Part shown: positions 27,501 to 39,600 of the stretch, piece after piece
How the letters are laid out: each line of letters opens with the position of its first letter
Numbering within the stretch: position 1 is the stretch's first letter
Origin: Rodentolepis nana
Taxonomy: Eukaryota > Platyhelminthes > Cestoda > Cyclophyllidea > Hymenolepididae
DNA length: 64,000 nucleotides
Direction of reading: 5' to 3'
Assembly: GCA_900617975.1 (NCBI GenBank)
Contig: UZAE01012015.1
Span: 27,497 to 91,496 of the forward strand
Notes under the pieces: generated by a model
Database searches by the model: none
What the model saw: only the letters and a program-made list of their open reading frames with translations
Told to the model about the DNA's origin: nothing
Made by a program: the position numbers and the translations under genes

Positions 27501-28981
27501 AAGTATATAAGTGTTTTGGATTCTTCTAGAAACGCCATTGTTATGGGTTTTTCATTTGACCACTTTAATGTTTTAAAGTTGAGAGAGTTGAAATTTGCAA
27601 GTTTCAAAATGCAATCTTTGGGTACCTAATTAATTGCCATTCAGACTTATCTAGAGTTAGTCTATCAATGACTTCCTCATATCCCCTACCGACGACTTAT
27701 ATCAATTCCATTATTATTTGACTTTTAGAGGAAATACATTTCGTCGGTAGTAGGACAATATGCTCAAGTTAGATAAATCGTAAAATAATTTAAACACAAA
27801 AGCTTCTGAAACACCTATGGATACCTTTTAAAAAAAATTACTACTGAAATCGATTTTGCATGGTAGCACTTTAAATTCATATTTCATGTATTTCTTCGGC
27901 TAATCCTCTTATCATTTTCGTCCTGAATTACCATTCATGAAAGTGATTCAGTATTGATTTTTATGTTTATCAGATCTAATTTAAGTATATATATCCACTA
28001 TGTATTTAGACTTCGCTTATTAACAAAACGCTTGAACTTGAAAAAATTTTTATTTTATTGAGCCAATAAACACACATCCCATAAGCAAAAATGTTCTAGA
28101 TTAATTCCCATTAAAGGAAGATCTATTTTTTCGATCATAGCATGTGAAATTTAGATGAATTTTTTAAAAAAATTTAAAAATGAACAGTCGAAAACAAAGC
28201 CATTTATTGCATATGGGAGATATTTGCTAAATCTATATGCTTGATGGATTATTTCAAATGGCTAAAAATAATACCTTGTTTACGAAGCTATGCGCTAATT
28301 AAAGGTTCCTGAATTGAAATCCTGACTGTCAGTGAATAATACCATCTACGTAAATATTGATTTTGGGCATATAGATAATGGTAGCCAAGAAAAGCGCTAT
28401 TTGATTCACTGACTAACGAGTATTCGTCGTATCTCAAGAAGAATTATTTATATCTACTAACTATTTTAATCAAGACATTTATCTACACTAATCAAATGAG
28501 TAATTAATAAATTACGGGATGTTTCATGTTATCCCGCTCTGCTCACGGGACAAACATTAATTGATTTATCTGCTGTTCTTATCGTTCTTATACACTATTA
28601 AAAGCACTTTACTACATCTATTAGGTCAACGTTATGCAATGCAAATTGAAGCAAATAGAAGCTTAATTGTTGACGAAATAAATCTAAGTTTATTTAAACA
28701 ATGTGATATAGAGAAACTAAAATATTTAAAAAATTTCAATATCAAGCATGAATGTAGTAGTTTGGGATTTTGTCAAAGAATATACGCAAGAGTATGAAAA
28801 CTTTAAAATTTTTTATAAAATGATATATTTTCAGATCAAAATCAATATGATTGAATTAAATTAAATATGCTTTCTGAAATAAGGAAAGGAAGAAAAGCCT
28901 ATGTAATGATTTAACTCTAAACATTATAACTAATATGATATAATTTGTTGCTTGGTTCAAATATCTTGTTTTATCTTTTAG
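24556..28981. other. Intergenic region between left gene and small membrane-protein gene
   Basis: No gene is supported here. The part just above 24555 must include the 5' leader and promoter of the left gene, but I could not pick out a specific element. From about 27300 to 28900 the sequence becomes very AT-rich. Confidence 0.5.
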
Positions 28982-29227
28982 TTAACATTTGTTTAAGTTA
29001 AACACAGTGCCCAAGTTCACATCCGGATTTCGCGGGTAACGTTTATCTCCATTTTGAAAGTTCCGCTGAAAAAGTGAGCGAAATTCTAATTTTCCGGTAT
29101 TTTCAAAAGCTGTTAAGAGGGCTCCAATATTGCAATATGTGTAGATGATAGCCATTGTCAGCAAAATTGCAAAACCCGCGGCTTTATAACGTTTGACTTG
29201 CATCTTTTCCTTTTCATTTTTTGTCAT
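28982..29227 (-). CDS. Small single-pass membrane protein, 81 residues
   Basis: A single-exon frame from ATG (context ACCATGA) to TAA. The N-terminus is basic (MTKNEKEKMQVKRYK), followed by a hydrophobic segment at about residues 17-38 (AGFAILLTMAIIYTYCNIGAL) and a polar, Lys/Arg-containing tail. Without a cleavable signal, a short basic leader before a membrane segment fits a tail-out protein of the mitochondrial inner membrane or ER, but that is inference. I do not recognise the family. Its start is 239 bases from the divergent DP start, which suggests a shared promoter. The protein-like composition and the position between genes favour a real gene; no poly(A) signal was confirmed. Confidence 0.5.
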   Translation of the reverse strand: MTKNEKEKMQVKRYKAAGFAILLTMAIIYTYCNIGALLTAFENTGKLEFRSLFQRNFQNGDKRYPRNPDVNLGTVFNLNKC

Positions 29228-29466
29228 GGTACTATTTACCTGGATTGTTAAAGCGTCTGTATATGATTGAATATCAGCATTTAACTGCCTTAGTCAGTTT
29301 AAAATATTTTATTCATGCATATTCGATAGTTAGCTTTTTTGCTACTTTTTAAGTCATATAATACTTTACTTCTCCAGCTTTAATGTTAGAATGAACATTC
29401 AACCACTGATTTTATCTGAATTAATTAACTTTTTGTGATGGTAGCATTTTTTAAATTTTAGGCATA
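29228..29466. promoter_or_regulatory. Divergent intergenic region, likely shared promoter
   Basis: These 239 bases separate the small membrane-protein ATG (minus) from the DP ATG (plus). They should hold the transcription starts of both genes, or a spliced-leader acceptor for DP. A TTTTAG acceptor ends at 29461, five bases before the DP ATG. Either a 5' untranslated exon lies further upstream or the transcript receives a spliced leader here. Confidence 0.4.
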
Positions 29467-32400
29467 ATGGATATAAAGTCCGGTTCATTCAGCGGCTCTG
29501 GTGATTATTTTGACATACCCGCAGCTGAGCAAGAAGTTACGGTTGATTCCAACGATCAACCAAATACTTCAACTATAGGTGCTTCGCTCGTTCAAAATAT
29601 TTCGACCGTCCGAAATGATGCCATTCTTCAACCCGTTGGTCAACAAGTTTTTCGGCTACCAAATACTCCTCAACGTTCCCGTGTAATTATGTTGCAACGT
29701 ACGAATCAGGGTCAAATTGTGGGTGCGCCACAGCCCCAATCACAGCAAACTGGTCAAGAGATAAGAGTTAGTTATCATTACCATTGTCTTTTATATCTTC
29801 CTTTTAATTGCCCTTATATGTTTTTTCTTTTTAGGGTATAAGGTATGTAACTTTGCCTGGTGCAGGTGGCAAGCAGATCAAAGCTGCCGTTATTCCTAAA
29901 CATATGCTCCAACGCGGTCTCAGATTTGTGACGAGTTCCGGTCAACAAACGCTTACTCCTGGGGGAACGGTGGTTGTTAACAATCAGCCTGGTACACCCG
30001 GCACACCTCGAATTCTCACTCTCAGACCAGCTACTCAAATTGGGGGTCAAACTGGCCCTGGAGTGACCTTTCTGAGTCCTGCGGGAGGTGGTCAGATTCG
30101 GCCGGTATGTTTGTTTTTTTCTCTTCACTTTAACATGTTTCAACTTTGCCATTTCTCAATCTTTTGTTTTTCTATTTATCTTAGAGAACAATTATTGTCT
30201 CAAATGCTTGTGGCCAGGCCCGTGTAACTCAAGGCTTCTCTTTAAACCAACAATTATCGCAGCAAGAGGAAATGGAGAATTCGTATATTCACCAAGGGCC
30301 TGAGGGTTATGTTCAACAGGGGTATCTTGATTTGTCCGCCACTGCAGCTGCTGCACATCCGGGCCATTTCGGTCGCCAAGCCAGTCCAGGTGGACATGAA
30401 GGCGAAGGAGAGGAGGATCAGTAAGTCAATATTTTTATCTGACTTAGCAGATTTATGTGGGTTACTTATTTTTCGTATTACCTTTAGTGTCAACACTGGA
30501 CTTAAAACCAATGGCTTGAGACGCTATGCTCGATGCGTTTGCAATAAGGTGAAAGAAAAGGGAGTGACCTCTTACGGAGAAGTAGCAGACGAACTAGTTC
30601 ACGAATATGCTGCGGAGCATCCCATGATTCCTTCTGAACAGGTATGCGTTATCTGTTCCTTAAATTCACTTTCCATAAGTAAGATCTATTATTTATTTTC
30701 TATTGCAGTTGCATTACATTCAAAAAAACATTCGTCGTCGTGTCTACGATGCTTTGAATGTTTTGATGGCTTTAAATGTTCTACAAAAAGAGAAGAAGGA
30801 GATTAGGTGGATGGGTCTTCCCGTAAATATGATTGAGGAATGTCGTAGGCTAGAAGATGAAAGAGAAAAGCGTCAAAATTCTCTTCGAAATAAGGTATAT
30901 TTCCTTTCTATATTTAAATCAATTTGAATTGAATTGATTTCTAATCGTGTTCATTTTGTCCTTTAGACTGCGGAAATACAGGAGTTGATACTGCAGTTGA
31001 TTGCTTTTAAAAATCTGATCTCTCGTAATCGTTTGACAGAGAATATGCGAAGAGAGCAACAACAGCACCAAACTGGCACTGGCAATCAAAAATCGTCAAA
31101 CAACCTGGATGAAAATGTGGCCGCTTTGATTCCTCAGCGTCTTGATCGCATTCCTCTGCCATTCCTTGTCGTTTCGACCAATAGGAAGGCGGCAATTGAT
31201 TGCAATATCTCCAAAGCTAAGTAAGTTCACTGTTTTCGTTTTAATATTATAGATATATTAGCTTGTAATAATGATGTTTTGTTGAATTTGCAGGCTGGAG
31301 TATTTCTTTAATTTCGACCAGCCCTTTGAAGTTCGGGATGAAGTCGATACATTGAAGCGAATGGGCCTTACTTTACGACTAGGAAGTCCACAGTGTACCC
31401 AAGAGGAGTATAATCAGTGCCTTGAGCTTATTCCTCCTTCACTTCGTTTCTATGTTGAAGGTAAGTCCTTTCAGATAAACATAAAGCCCGTTGCTTTCAG
31501 TCCCTTTTCACTGTAAGTAGTTTTATGCCTAATTGGAGTAGTTATTATGCCTATTGCTTTGAGATAAGGATGTCCCTAAAACTAGAACTGTCCTAAATAG
31601 GGGGACGCAGAGGTGTTCGAGATAAATTTGACTCAAGAAATAGATGGCGTTGTTGGAATTCAAAGGAAATTCAATAGACAGGGAAGTTATACAATTGTCA
31701 ATAGTTCCACTCAAAATTGTGGCCCCGGCTACTGAAGCTAGAGCAACAAGATTTTACACATTCCTTGCGAATGAGTCTCAAAAATGATGTCCATTCTGTC
31801 CATTCATCAATTGGCGCTTGTCTAATTAGAAGCCATGTCGTCGTTACTTATCAGTGGGTATCTAAGTTATTGAGCAGCTATTTTTTTCAATGCAAGGTTA
31901 TCGGAATAAGTGTAACTGAAAAAGATTTCTTAAAAGCCTGTAATTCGCTTGGTAACATCTTGGCAAATCGGTATGATCCTCGTTCAGGTATGGTTATTGG
32001 CAATGAAGTTCGAGATAATCAGGCATTACCTAGTTTGCTTATCATTAATTTTGAATACATTTTTGGGAAGGATGTTGATTAATTGTTATCGTTACGTATT
32101 GACTGTTACCCCTATTGTGAGTACGATTTTGTGTTCTCGTTTGCCTTAAGTACTTACCGTCGCCTTTTCCAAACATTAGCGCTAACTGCCTCACGTTGCC
32201 TCCTCCTTTTCCCATTACTCATCTCATAATCCAGATCTTTTGCGTGGTTATCGTTCAAGCAGGTTTTTAGAGTGAGGTCGAACTTTGTGTGTTCTTTAAA
32301 TTGTCGCCCTCTTTTTTGTTCAGTTATCTGTCTACATCGTTATTCCATAATTCTATAATTTAATCTTCTCAATCAAAGCTAGTTGTGTTTAAAATGGGTG

Positions 32401-33311
32401 AAATAACTTGAATTTTAGTTTGGAGCAGTTTTTTTTGTTGAGCTAGATTCCACAGCCTTCATTCTAAAATAAAGTGGAGTAGAAACAGAAAATGCTTTGG
32501 GTGCTTGTATTATGAGTGGGTCAAAGCAGATTTTGACCACGTAGCAAGTTGTGTAACACAAGTAAACATAAGAAACATGAGATGAGATTAAGGTTGGACT
32601 TTTAAATGGATGCAGGGGGCTAGACAAGAAAATCCCAAAAGATGTCTCCCGATCTTTAATTCACTTTCTAAGCTTTATTCTAGTAGTTATTTTATTGCCC
32701 CTTTTTTAGCTATCTATGAGCGTCGCCAAGCCATTGTTCCAGATTTTGATGCCCTGCACCAACAGCGCCGTCTCTTTGTTGAAGCCCGTTTGGCTGAAGT
32801 TTCTGGAACAGGAGGAGAAGAAGATCCAAATAGCAATTCCCACGGTGCTGGTAGTGGTGGTGACCACCGTCGCTATGGAGACGATGAGTTCTTTGGCGGT
32901 GAGAGTGAAGGTCAACCCACTTCAGAACAGATTCATCTAACTCGTGGTGGCGGTACTGATATCACTCCTGGAGATACTCAACACTACGCTAGAGCAGCGG
33001 CTTCCCGTGGTTTTGTGGTACCTGGTGGCCCTGGAGGGCTCTTGCGCCATTCTGCGAACAGCATTCATCGTCAGGCCGTCAAAATGACAGTTGAAAGTGC
33101 ATTGGCTGAAAGTGCTGCTGCGGAGAATGCATCGGCAGCTGCCGCAATCAGTGCTGCAGGAGATGGGCGACTATTCGAGGTTGGAGAGGATGAGTCGGAT
33201 GTGGATATGGTTGAGGAAGATGAAGAAATAGATAATGAGTCAATAAATGATGATGTGGATATGGTTGAGGTCGAAAGACATGTCAAAGCTCGTCATCCAT
33301 CGGATTCTTAA
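29467..33311 (+). CDS. TFDP1: Transcription factor DP (E2F dimerisation partner), eight coding exons
   Basis: DP forms heterodimers with E2F on promoters of S-phase genes in the nucleus. Coding exons: 29467-29766, 29835-30104, 30185-30420, 30488-30641, 30709-30894, 30967-31220, 31294-31460 and 32710-33311. All phases agree, giving 722 residues. The winged-helix DNA-binding domain spans about residues 270-365: [13 protein letters not shown], then [11 protein letters not shown], then [19 protein letters not shown] with the RRVYD contact motif, then [10 protein letters not shown]. The coiled-coil and DP dimerisation region follows ([15 protein letters not shown]), and then the conserved [23 protein letters not shown] block. 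This order matches TFDP proteins. Human TFDP1 is about 410 residues; here the N-terminal part (Gln/Gly-rich, about 268 residues) and C-terminal part (about 200 residues, Ala-rich then strongly acidic) are long. The TFDP1 label means the family; orthology to TFDP1 versus TFDP2 cannot be set from sequence alone. The last intron (31461-32709) is the largest. Confidence 0.93.
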
Positions 33312-33402
33312 ATACCAAACACACTGACGATCTATGTAAATTTTGGGATTTTAGTACTTCTCCATCTATATATATATATATATTTTTTTTGTGTCCCCTA
33401 TG

Positions 33403-33408
33403 AATAAA
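33403..33408 (+). terminator. Poly(A) signal of the DP gene
   Basis: An AATAAA hexamer lies 92 bases after the DP stop codon and just after a short TA dinucleotide repeat. It is the first such hexamer downstream, and fits as the 3' end of DP before TDP1 begins. Confidence 0.65.
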
Positions 33409-33590
33409 CTATTCTACATGCCCATTCATCATTTTGTGTATCTGAAATTTGGGAATATAACATATACGGTCATTTATATATGCCTGGTTTCTTACGTCTT
33501 GTGTACAATTTATGAACAATTTCAGCTTTAGCTTTGTTTAACGGGTTGAATATTGTTTGACAAAATAATTTAGCTTCCAGTCTTTGTTGT

Positions 33591-33592
33591 AG
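33591..33592 (+). promoter_or_regulatory. Possible spliced-leader acceptor before TDP1
   Basis: The sequence CTTCCAGTCTTTGTTGTAG ends 16 bases before the TDP1 ATG. It is pyrimidine-rich and ends in AG, as a trans- or cis-splice acceptor would. The gap to the upstream DP poly(A) signal is too short for a usual promoter with a 5' untranslated intron, so trans-splicing is a reasonable inference, not a demonstrated fact. Confidence 0.35.
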
Positions 33593-33608
33593 TTTGGAGG
33601 CAAGCAAA

Positions 33609-36600
33609 ATGAACCAAGCATCGACATCAAAAAAGTCAGGACGTAAGAGGTAATGATTGAATACCGAAAAATCTACTATTTCAGAAAGCATTCGGAAATA
33701 TTAGAAGGCCCATCTGAAAAAAGTGGAATGAAGGAATCGAGGATCCCATGCAAATACGGGACAGAATGTTATCGAATTAATCCAGATCATTTTAGGAGAT
33801 ACTCTCACCCCAGTATTTCTCAAAATTGTAATTCTGGGTCATTGGGATCTAATAGTGTTGTCGATTGCGAATCAGATTATGGTTTTTATTTGCATCGGGT
33901 GTCTGGGTTGAAATATGGTTCGATTCCAACAATTACGCTATCAGGTGAGTCGATTTCAAAAGGCTGGGAATTTTAACTTAGAGAAAGTAAGCGAACATTT
34001 ATTTTAAAGGACAGAATTTTGTAAATCAGGAAATTAGTGGTTGGAAAATTATGTTACGATAGTTGACAAAAATCCTATTTCACCCACGATAAAGCATAAA
34101 AAATTACAATCGTTGTAATCATGGGATCGCATCTGAATAGCCATGACAATACAATGCTTTGCAAGTGGCTGAAATACGGAAAAAAGCGAGGTTCGTTCTT
34201 TGGATTCTGGTTGCACTAAGTTGGTCAATTTTCCTCAAATTCGGGTGTCCCCGATTTCAAATCGCCTTGGTGAGTACATATCAGCGACATCTGTCATCTC
34301 GATAAGCATGTCATCTCAGCAAAGAGTGTCCAGATGATACAAATCTACTTCATCGCATAATAATACCCTCATTTGTGGATTCTTGCGTCATAGAAAAGGG
34401 CATATTTCGATATTTGGCCATAAGTTAAATCACCTGATCTATCGATGGCTTGATCATATTTTCTCACGCGTAGTAGGGGTAGGGATATTTATATGTTGAA
34501 TTAGATTGGCTATTAAATGAACAGCCGGCTCCAAACTCAACTAAGAGGAACCTGATATGCTTGCGGAATGATAAGCCCAATTTATGATAAATATACATTT
34601 ATTTTTGCAGAAATATTGAACGAAAAGAATGGCGAACTTCAGGAATCAGCACAGGTAAGAGAAAAAGCAACATTGCTTAATTTTATTAACTGATTTGACT
34701 TAAAAGTAATCACATTATTTTTAGTTTAATTATATGTTTGAAGTTGATTGGATGATTCAACAATATCCACCAAAATATCGGTAAGCAGATCTATCAAAGT
34801 TTATACTAGTTTGTTTGTTTATAAAAAAATATCATTTTTTTCTGTAGATCTCTCCCTCTCCTTATCGTTCACGGCTATGGAGATCGTCAATCTCGTGAGC
34901 TTGGACAGAAAGCGTTTAAAATGTGTAACCTTACTGTTGTTGAGGTGAGACATTATTTTCTTTTAAATATTAACATAATCTACTATTATTATTTAAGTAG
35001 CAATGTTGTCAAATTTAGGCTCCAATTCCATTTGCCTATGGCACACATCACACGTGAGTTCGGTACATATCTGATGTCCTGCTAACTAAAATAAAACTTT
35101 TCTGTTTTTAATTTTAGAAAAATGATGCTCCTAAAATATGATGACGGGATGCGAGTTGTGATCCATACAGCTAATCAAATTCAATCTGATTGGCATCTTC
35201 GAACCCAGGGGCAAGTGTTTCAAACTTATTGCAAATTGTGATCATTTTGAATTTACATATCACTGCAATGGTACGCCGTCATTTCAGTGCTGTTAGATAT
35301 ACATTGAAAAAGTAGTATTGACATAGTTGCCCACACCAATTTGAAAGAAGACTGGTAATCAGTGCCTCTAATAATGGGACAAATATTGACGAAATAAAAT
35401 TTTAGAGACTGGCTCCCAATGGGTTTTCAAAATTCTTATCCTGATATTCACTAATCTCTGAAGCCTAGCTATCTCGACCTCACAGGCGCACTTAATCCTG
35501 TCGTGACCTCGATCATTTTATTCTAATTAGTGGGAGAGCAATTTTGCAAAGTGTATCAAGGATGATCAAAGGTATCTACTGCGCTTTAGGATAGTCCGGA
35601 GAGTGTAGACTTGCGTGCTGAGATTCCCCTCAACCAACCGGCGATCAATTTAACGCAAGGTCGCATAGTGTTACTCGTGCCTAATGCCTAAGTATGCTGG
35701 TTGTCTTAGTACACACTCAGTTATCTTTTGTCTTCTTGGATGTTTCACTCTTATTCGCTCGGATAATCTTACAAATTGTTAATTGTTACAGCTGCCCGTA
35801 TATTTACTTAAATTCATAAAACCGAGTGGCCTCTGCTTAGCTGTTAATGGAGCTAAAATTAGCATGGCGAAATTAAACAAGAGATCCAGTGTTGGAGAAT
35901 TGATTTCTGCTAATTATTGGGTGGGCAACTAAGTCATTGCCATTTTTGTTGACAGATTCACTCTATACTTTCTTTTGTTTTGTTAACGTGGCCAGAGCAT
36001 CTAACTTATATTTTTTCTTACTGTATGGGCTTCTAGGTTAATTAGTAAAAATTTTTTTTATTTAGCTCTTTAGTTTTGTTTTTATCCCAATTTAAAAATG
36101 AAAGAACAGGACGTGCACTTCCGACACATTTTATTGTATTACTTCCGAAAAGGCAAGAACGCATCGCAAGCACAAAAGAAGTTATGTGGCGTATATGGAG
36201 ATGAAGCCTTAAAAGAAAGGCAGTGTCGAAATTGGTTTGAAAGATTTCGTTCCGGTGATTTTTCACTGAAAAATTCACAACGATCTGGCCGCCCAGTCGA
36301 AGTGGATGAAACCCATATCAAGGCCATTATCGATTCAAATCGTCACAGCACAACACGAGATATTACAGAGAAGCTCAATGTGTCGCATACATGCATTGAA
36401 AAAAATGAAAAACCTTGGTTATGTCAAGAAACTTGATTTATGGATCCCTCACCAGTTAAAGGAAATTCATTTGACGCAACGGATTAGCATCTGTGATTCG
36501 CCGCTACTGAAACGCAATGAGAATGATCCATTTCTGAAGAACCTAGTTACTGGTGACGAAAAGTGGATAGTTTATAACAATGTTACTCGCAAGAGACCAT

Positions 36601-39600
36601 GGGTGAAGCAAGATCAACCAGCCCAAACAGTATCAAAAGCAGAGATTCACCAAAAAAGATTATGCTGTCAGTCTGGTGGGATCACAAAGGAATTTTGTAT
36701 TTTGAACTCATGCCGCAGAACCAAACGATAAATTCAAATGTGTATGTTGAAGAACTCGAAAAAGTGAAGGATGCAATTGAAGATAAGCGGCCGGCATTAT
36801 CAAATTGGAAGGGTGTTGTTTTCCATCATGATAACGCAAGGCCCCACACATCTTTGGTTACTCGGCAAAAATTATTGGAACTGGGTTGGGATGTTTTGTC
36901 ACACTCACCATATAGCCCTGACCTTGCGCCTTCGGATTACCATTTGTTTCGTTCCATGCAAAACTCTTTAAATGGTAAAATTTTTAACAACGCGGATGAT
37001 GTCGGATCACACCTAATTCAGTTTTTTAATAGCAAAGACCAGACATTTTACGAAGGGGGAATTTTTACTCTGCCAGAACGATGGAAAAAGGTCATAGACA
37101 AGAACGGCCAATATCTAATTGAATAAAGTTATATTTTTAAACAAAAATTCCGAATTTGCCTTCTTATTTGAAATCGGCAATGACTTAGTTGCCTACATAA
37201 TACATTACATATCCCACTTTTGAAGGTTTCTAGTTAGCAATATGCACTTTCTATGCTTAAGCTATATGTGTTGGAGTTTTTTCAACTCCTAGCGGCACTA
37301 AACCGAAGATTCGACAAATGTCGCTCTTCAATTAAGCCATTGATTTAACTTTCTTGTCCTTTTCACAAATTGCTTTGATTTGACTTCACAAAGCATGTGA
37401 GCTCAACTGACTGAACTATAGTTTTAACTCCGCCCTTTAATTGATACATTAATTCTCATCCCACCTTTTTCACTTCAATAAATCTGCCACTAATTGCTAG
37501 TTGTTTAACACAATAAAAAGCGATCATTATTATTTAGTATCTTCACTAATTTAGGATATGGTTATCGCCGAAACTCACTCCTGGGAACAAGGATTCAAAA
37601 ACCAACTTTCGAGCTGATCTGATCCAATATCTCGAAGCATATGATTCTAGACAGCTCGATCACTGGCTCGATATCATCAAAAATCATGATTTCAGTTCTA
37701 TCAAGTACGTTATTATCTTAATTTGATGGTTCACCAATCGCCAGTGAAAGCTAATCTAATAAAACGCTATATCTTAGCAATAATCATTGACAGGTTATTT
37801 TACAAATCACATCATCAATGGACTTCACTATACCTAATCAGAATCCAATTTGTGTCATTTCAAAATATGTGCATTCCTTTGGTGGTTTAAGTAATAACTA
37901 ATATAGCGCAAACGCTATTTGCAAAATCGATTGTATGCCGCTGGCAGGTCACCATTTTCTGCTACATCGGGCATAAAGGCCAAATCACAGCCTAATTTAT
38001 GATTATGCCATAGGACTAATATTTCGACCACTAGTCAACGGAGTGTCTTCAATTTAGGGCGATCTTTGCACGTTGACTAGTTTTCAACGTAAAATTTTTC
38101 AAGCACACGCTTACATGTATTTTCACATTCCTGGACAAACCCCCTACCAATTGGATCGAGCCACGCTCCTATCTTTTCGACATATTTTGGCTAGAGTGTA
38201 ATTTTAACCTTCTTGTATTAATGTTGGGTTTATATTCTTAAAATAAGTATTGCCATCTCAATTTACCTGAGCATTTCGAGAGTTTAAGTTTGCAGAAATT
38301 CACACTAATGGCCCAGTGAGATAAGTCGTGATTCGAATATTCTTCAAATTAAAAATCTGTGTTGGCCATTTGGAACTGGAACATGTGTTGTATTAATGGT
38401 GCACTTTAACCTATTTCTTTAACTCCCACAAGAAATTGCACTTTTGTAATTTTAAGCCGGATAGAAAATGGTTTTGAATTGTAAACAAAAGTTGTTCTTT
38501 TTTGAAAAGGACGTTGATATAATCAAGTCATCTAAGAATCGAGGCAGTTTAATAAAATTGTTTTATCAAACGGGAAAATTAAAGTAAGCGCAAATAATGT
38601 GTTTTTTGTTTTGTTTTTACTGACTAATTAGATTGAGATTGGCAGATTGTTGATTTATCGATTGATAATGATATTTGCTCTTGCAAGAGTGGCTGTTACG
38701 CTTGCACAAATTATCGACACATTCGGGATTAAATAAAGAACGTGTAAATTGTTTAGCACTTTCAAATAAATAGGTTGATAATTGAGGGTGGATTTCGTGC
38801 ATATTTGCGCATGCTTTAACAAAATGCTAAATCATTATCCTACTTAATTTTATTTCGTTAATTCACTGACTATTCTCCAACTTTCTACGTGTATTTATTA
38901 AGGGTTTAAAAATGGTTTTCAACTTTAGGAGCTGGCGTTTATTTGTTTGTCTGTGGTTTGCGAACCAAGTCATTAAAAAGTTTAATTTCACCTTCTTGAA
39001 AGGTATTATTTATCATTTGCTGAAAGTGATTTCGTAAGTGTGCCCTAATGCAAATTTGTTCTTAATGGGATAAATGAGGTCAGGAATAAATGTTCAGTAG
39101 GAAATAGGATACATATTTGGTTAAACGTGTGCCTGATAAGGATGTGTTAAGTATTACATGTTCCTCTTATTTACATTTTAAGCTGAAATCGTAAATCATC
39201 ATCCCAATTATTTTTCTCAACATTTGAATAAGATGGAGAAATTTAAACCCACTTATCAAAACTTCATTTTTAATATATGTTTCCGTGGTCCTTAACGTTT
39301 CTTTTGCACCATCTTACTGATTAGAGACTAAGTGCTGTTGAGAAAAATGCTAACAAAACGTAACTATAGGGACACAATTGCCAGAATACTTGCCATTTTA
39401 GGTCATTTTGTAGAGCGATGAAAATCATTTCTTTGAAAAGTTATGTTTTGGCGCGTTGAGCAAAACTGTAAATCTTTAGCCGTGATCGAAGAATCTATCA
39501 AGTAGCGCTTATTGAAAGGCAACTATTGAAATGAGATTTCCTACCTATTGTTACTGGGGCAATGCAGTAGTCGTGCTACACTACTTATATAAGTAGCCAT

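Larger units (their letters stand above)
35917..37200 (+). mobile_element. Mariner-family DNA transposon, nearly full length
   Basis: The element is 1284 bp, flanked by TA dinucleotides (35915-35916 and 37201-37202) as expected of Tc1/mariner insertion. The inverted ends share GGCAACTAAGTCATTGCC and differ at only three of the first 25 positions. The interior holds a transposase with the DD34D signature. The length fits the family's usual 1.3 kb. It lies in the sense orientation within intron 7 of TDP1. Confidence 0.95.
35211..37554 (+). other. GC-AG intron 7 of TDP1 carrying the mariner element
   Basis: The exon ends CAGGG and is followed by GCAAGT; the acceptor is TTTAG at 37554. Only this donor keeps the conserved residues TQGIW in frame across the junction, which supports a true GC donor. 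The mariner element occupies 1284 of the 2344 bases. The remaining intron sequence shows no gene. Confidence 0.8.

Noticed and set aside
31717..32082. 121-codon plus-strand frame in the last DP intron
   Set aside because: The flanking DP exons join in perfect phase across it, and it has no recognisable protein features.
33915..33930. Sequence resembling a tRNA B box (GGTTCGATTCC)
   Set aside because: It is inside exon 2 of TDP1 and encodes conserved residues; no cloverleaf can be drawn around it.
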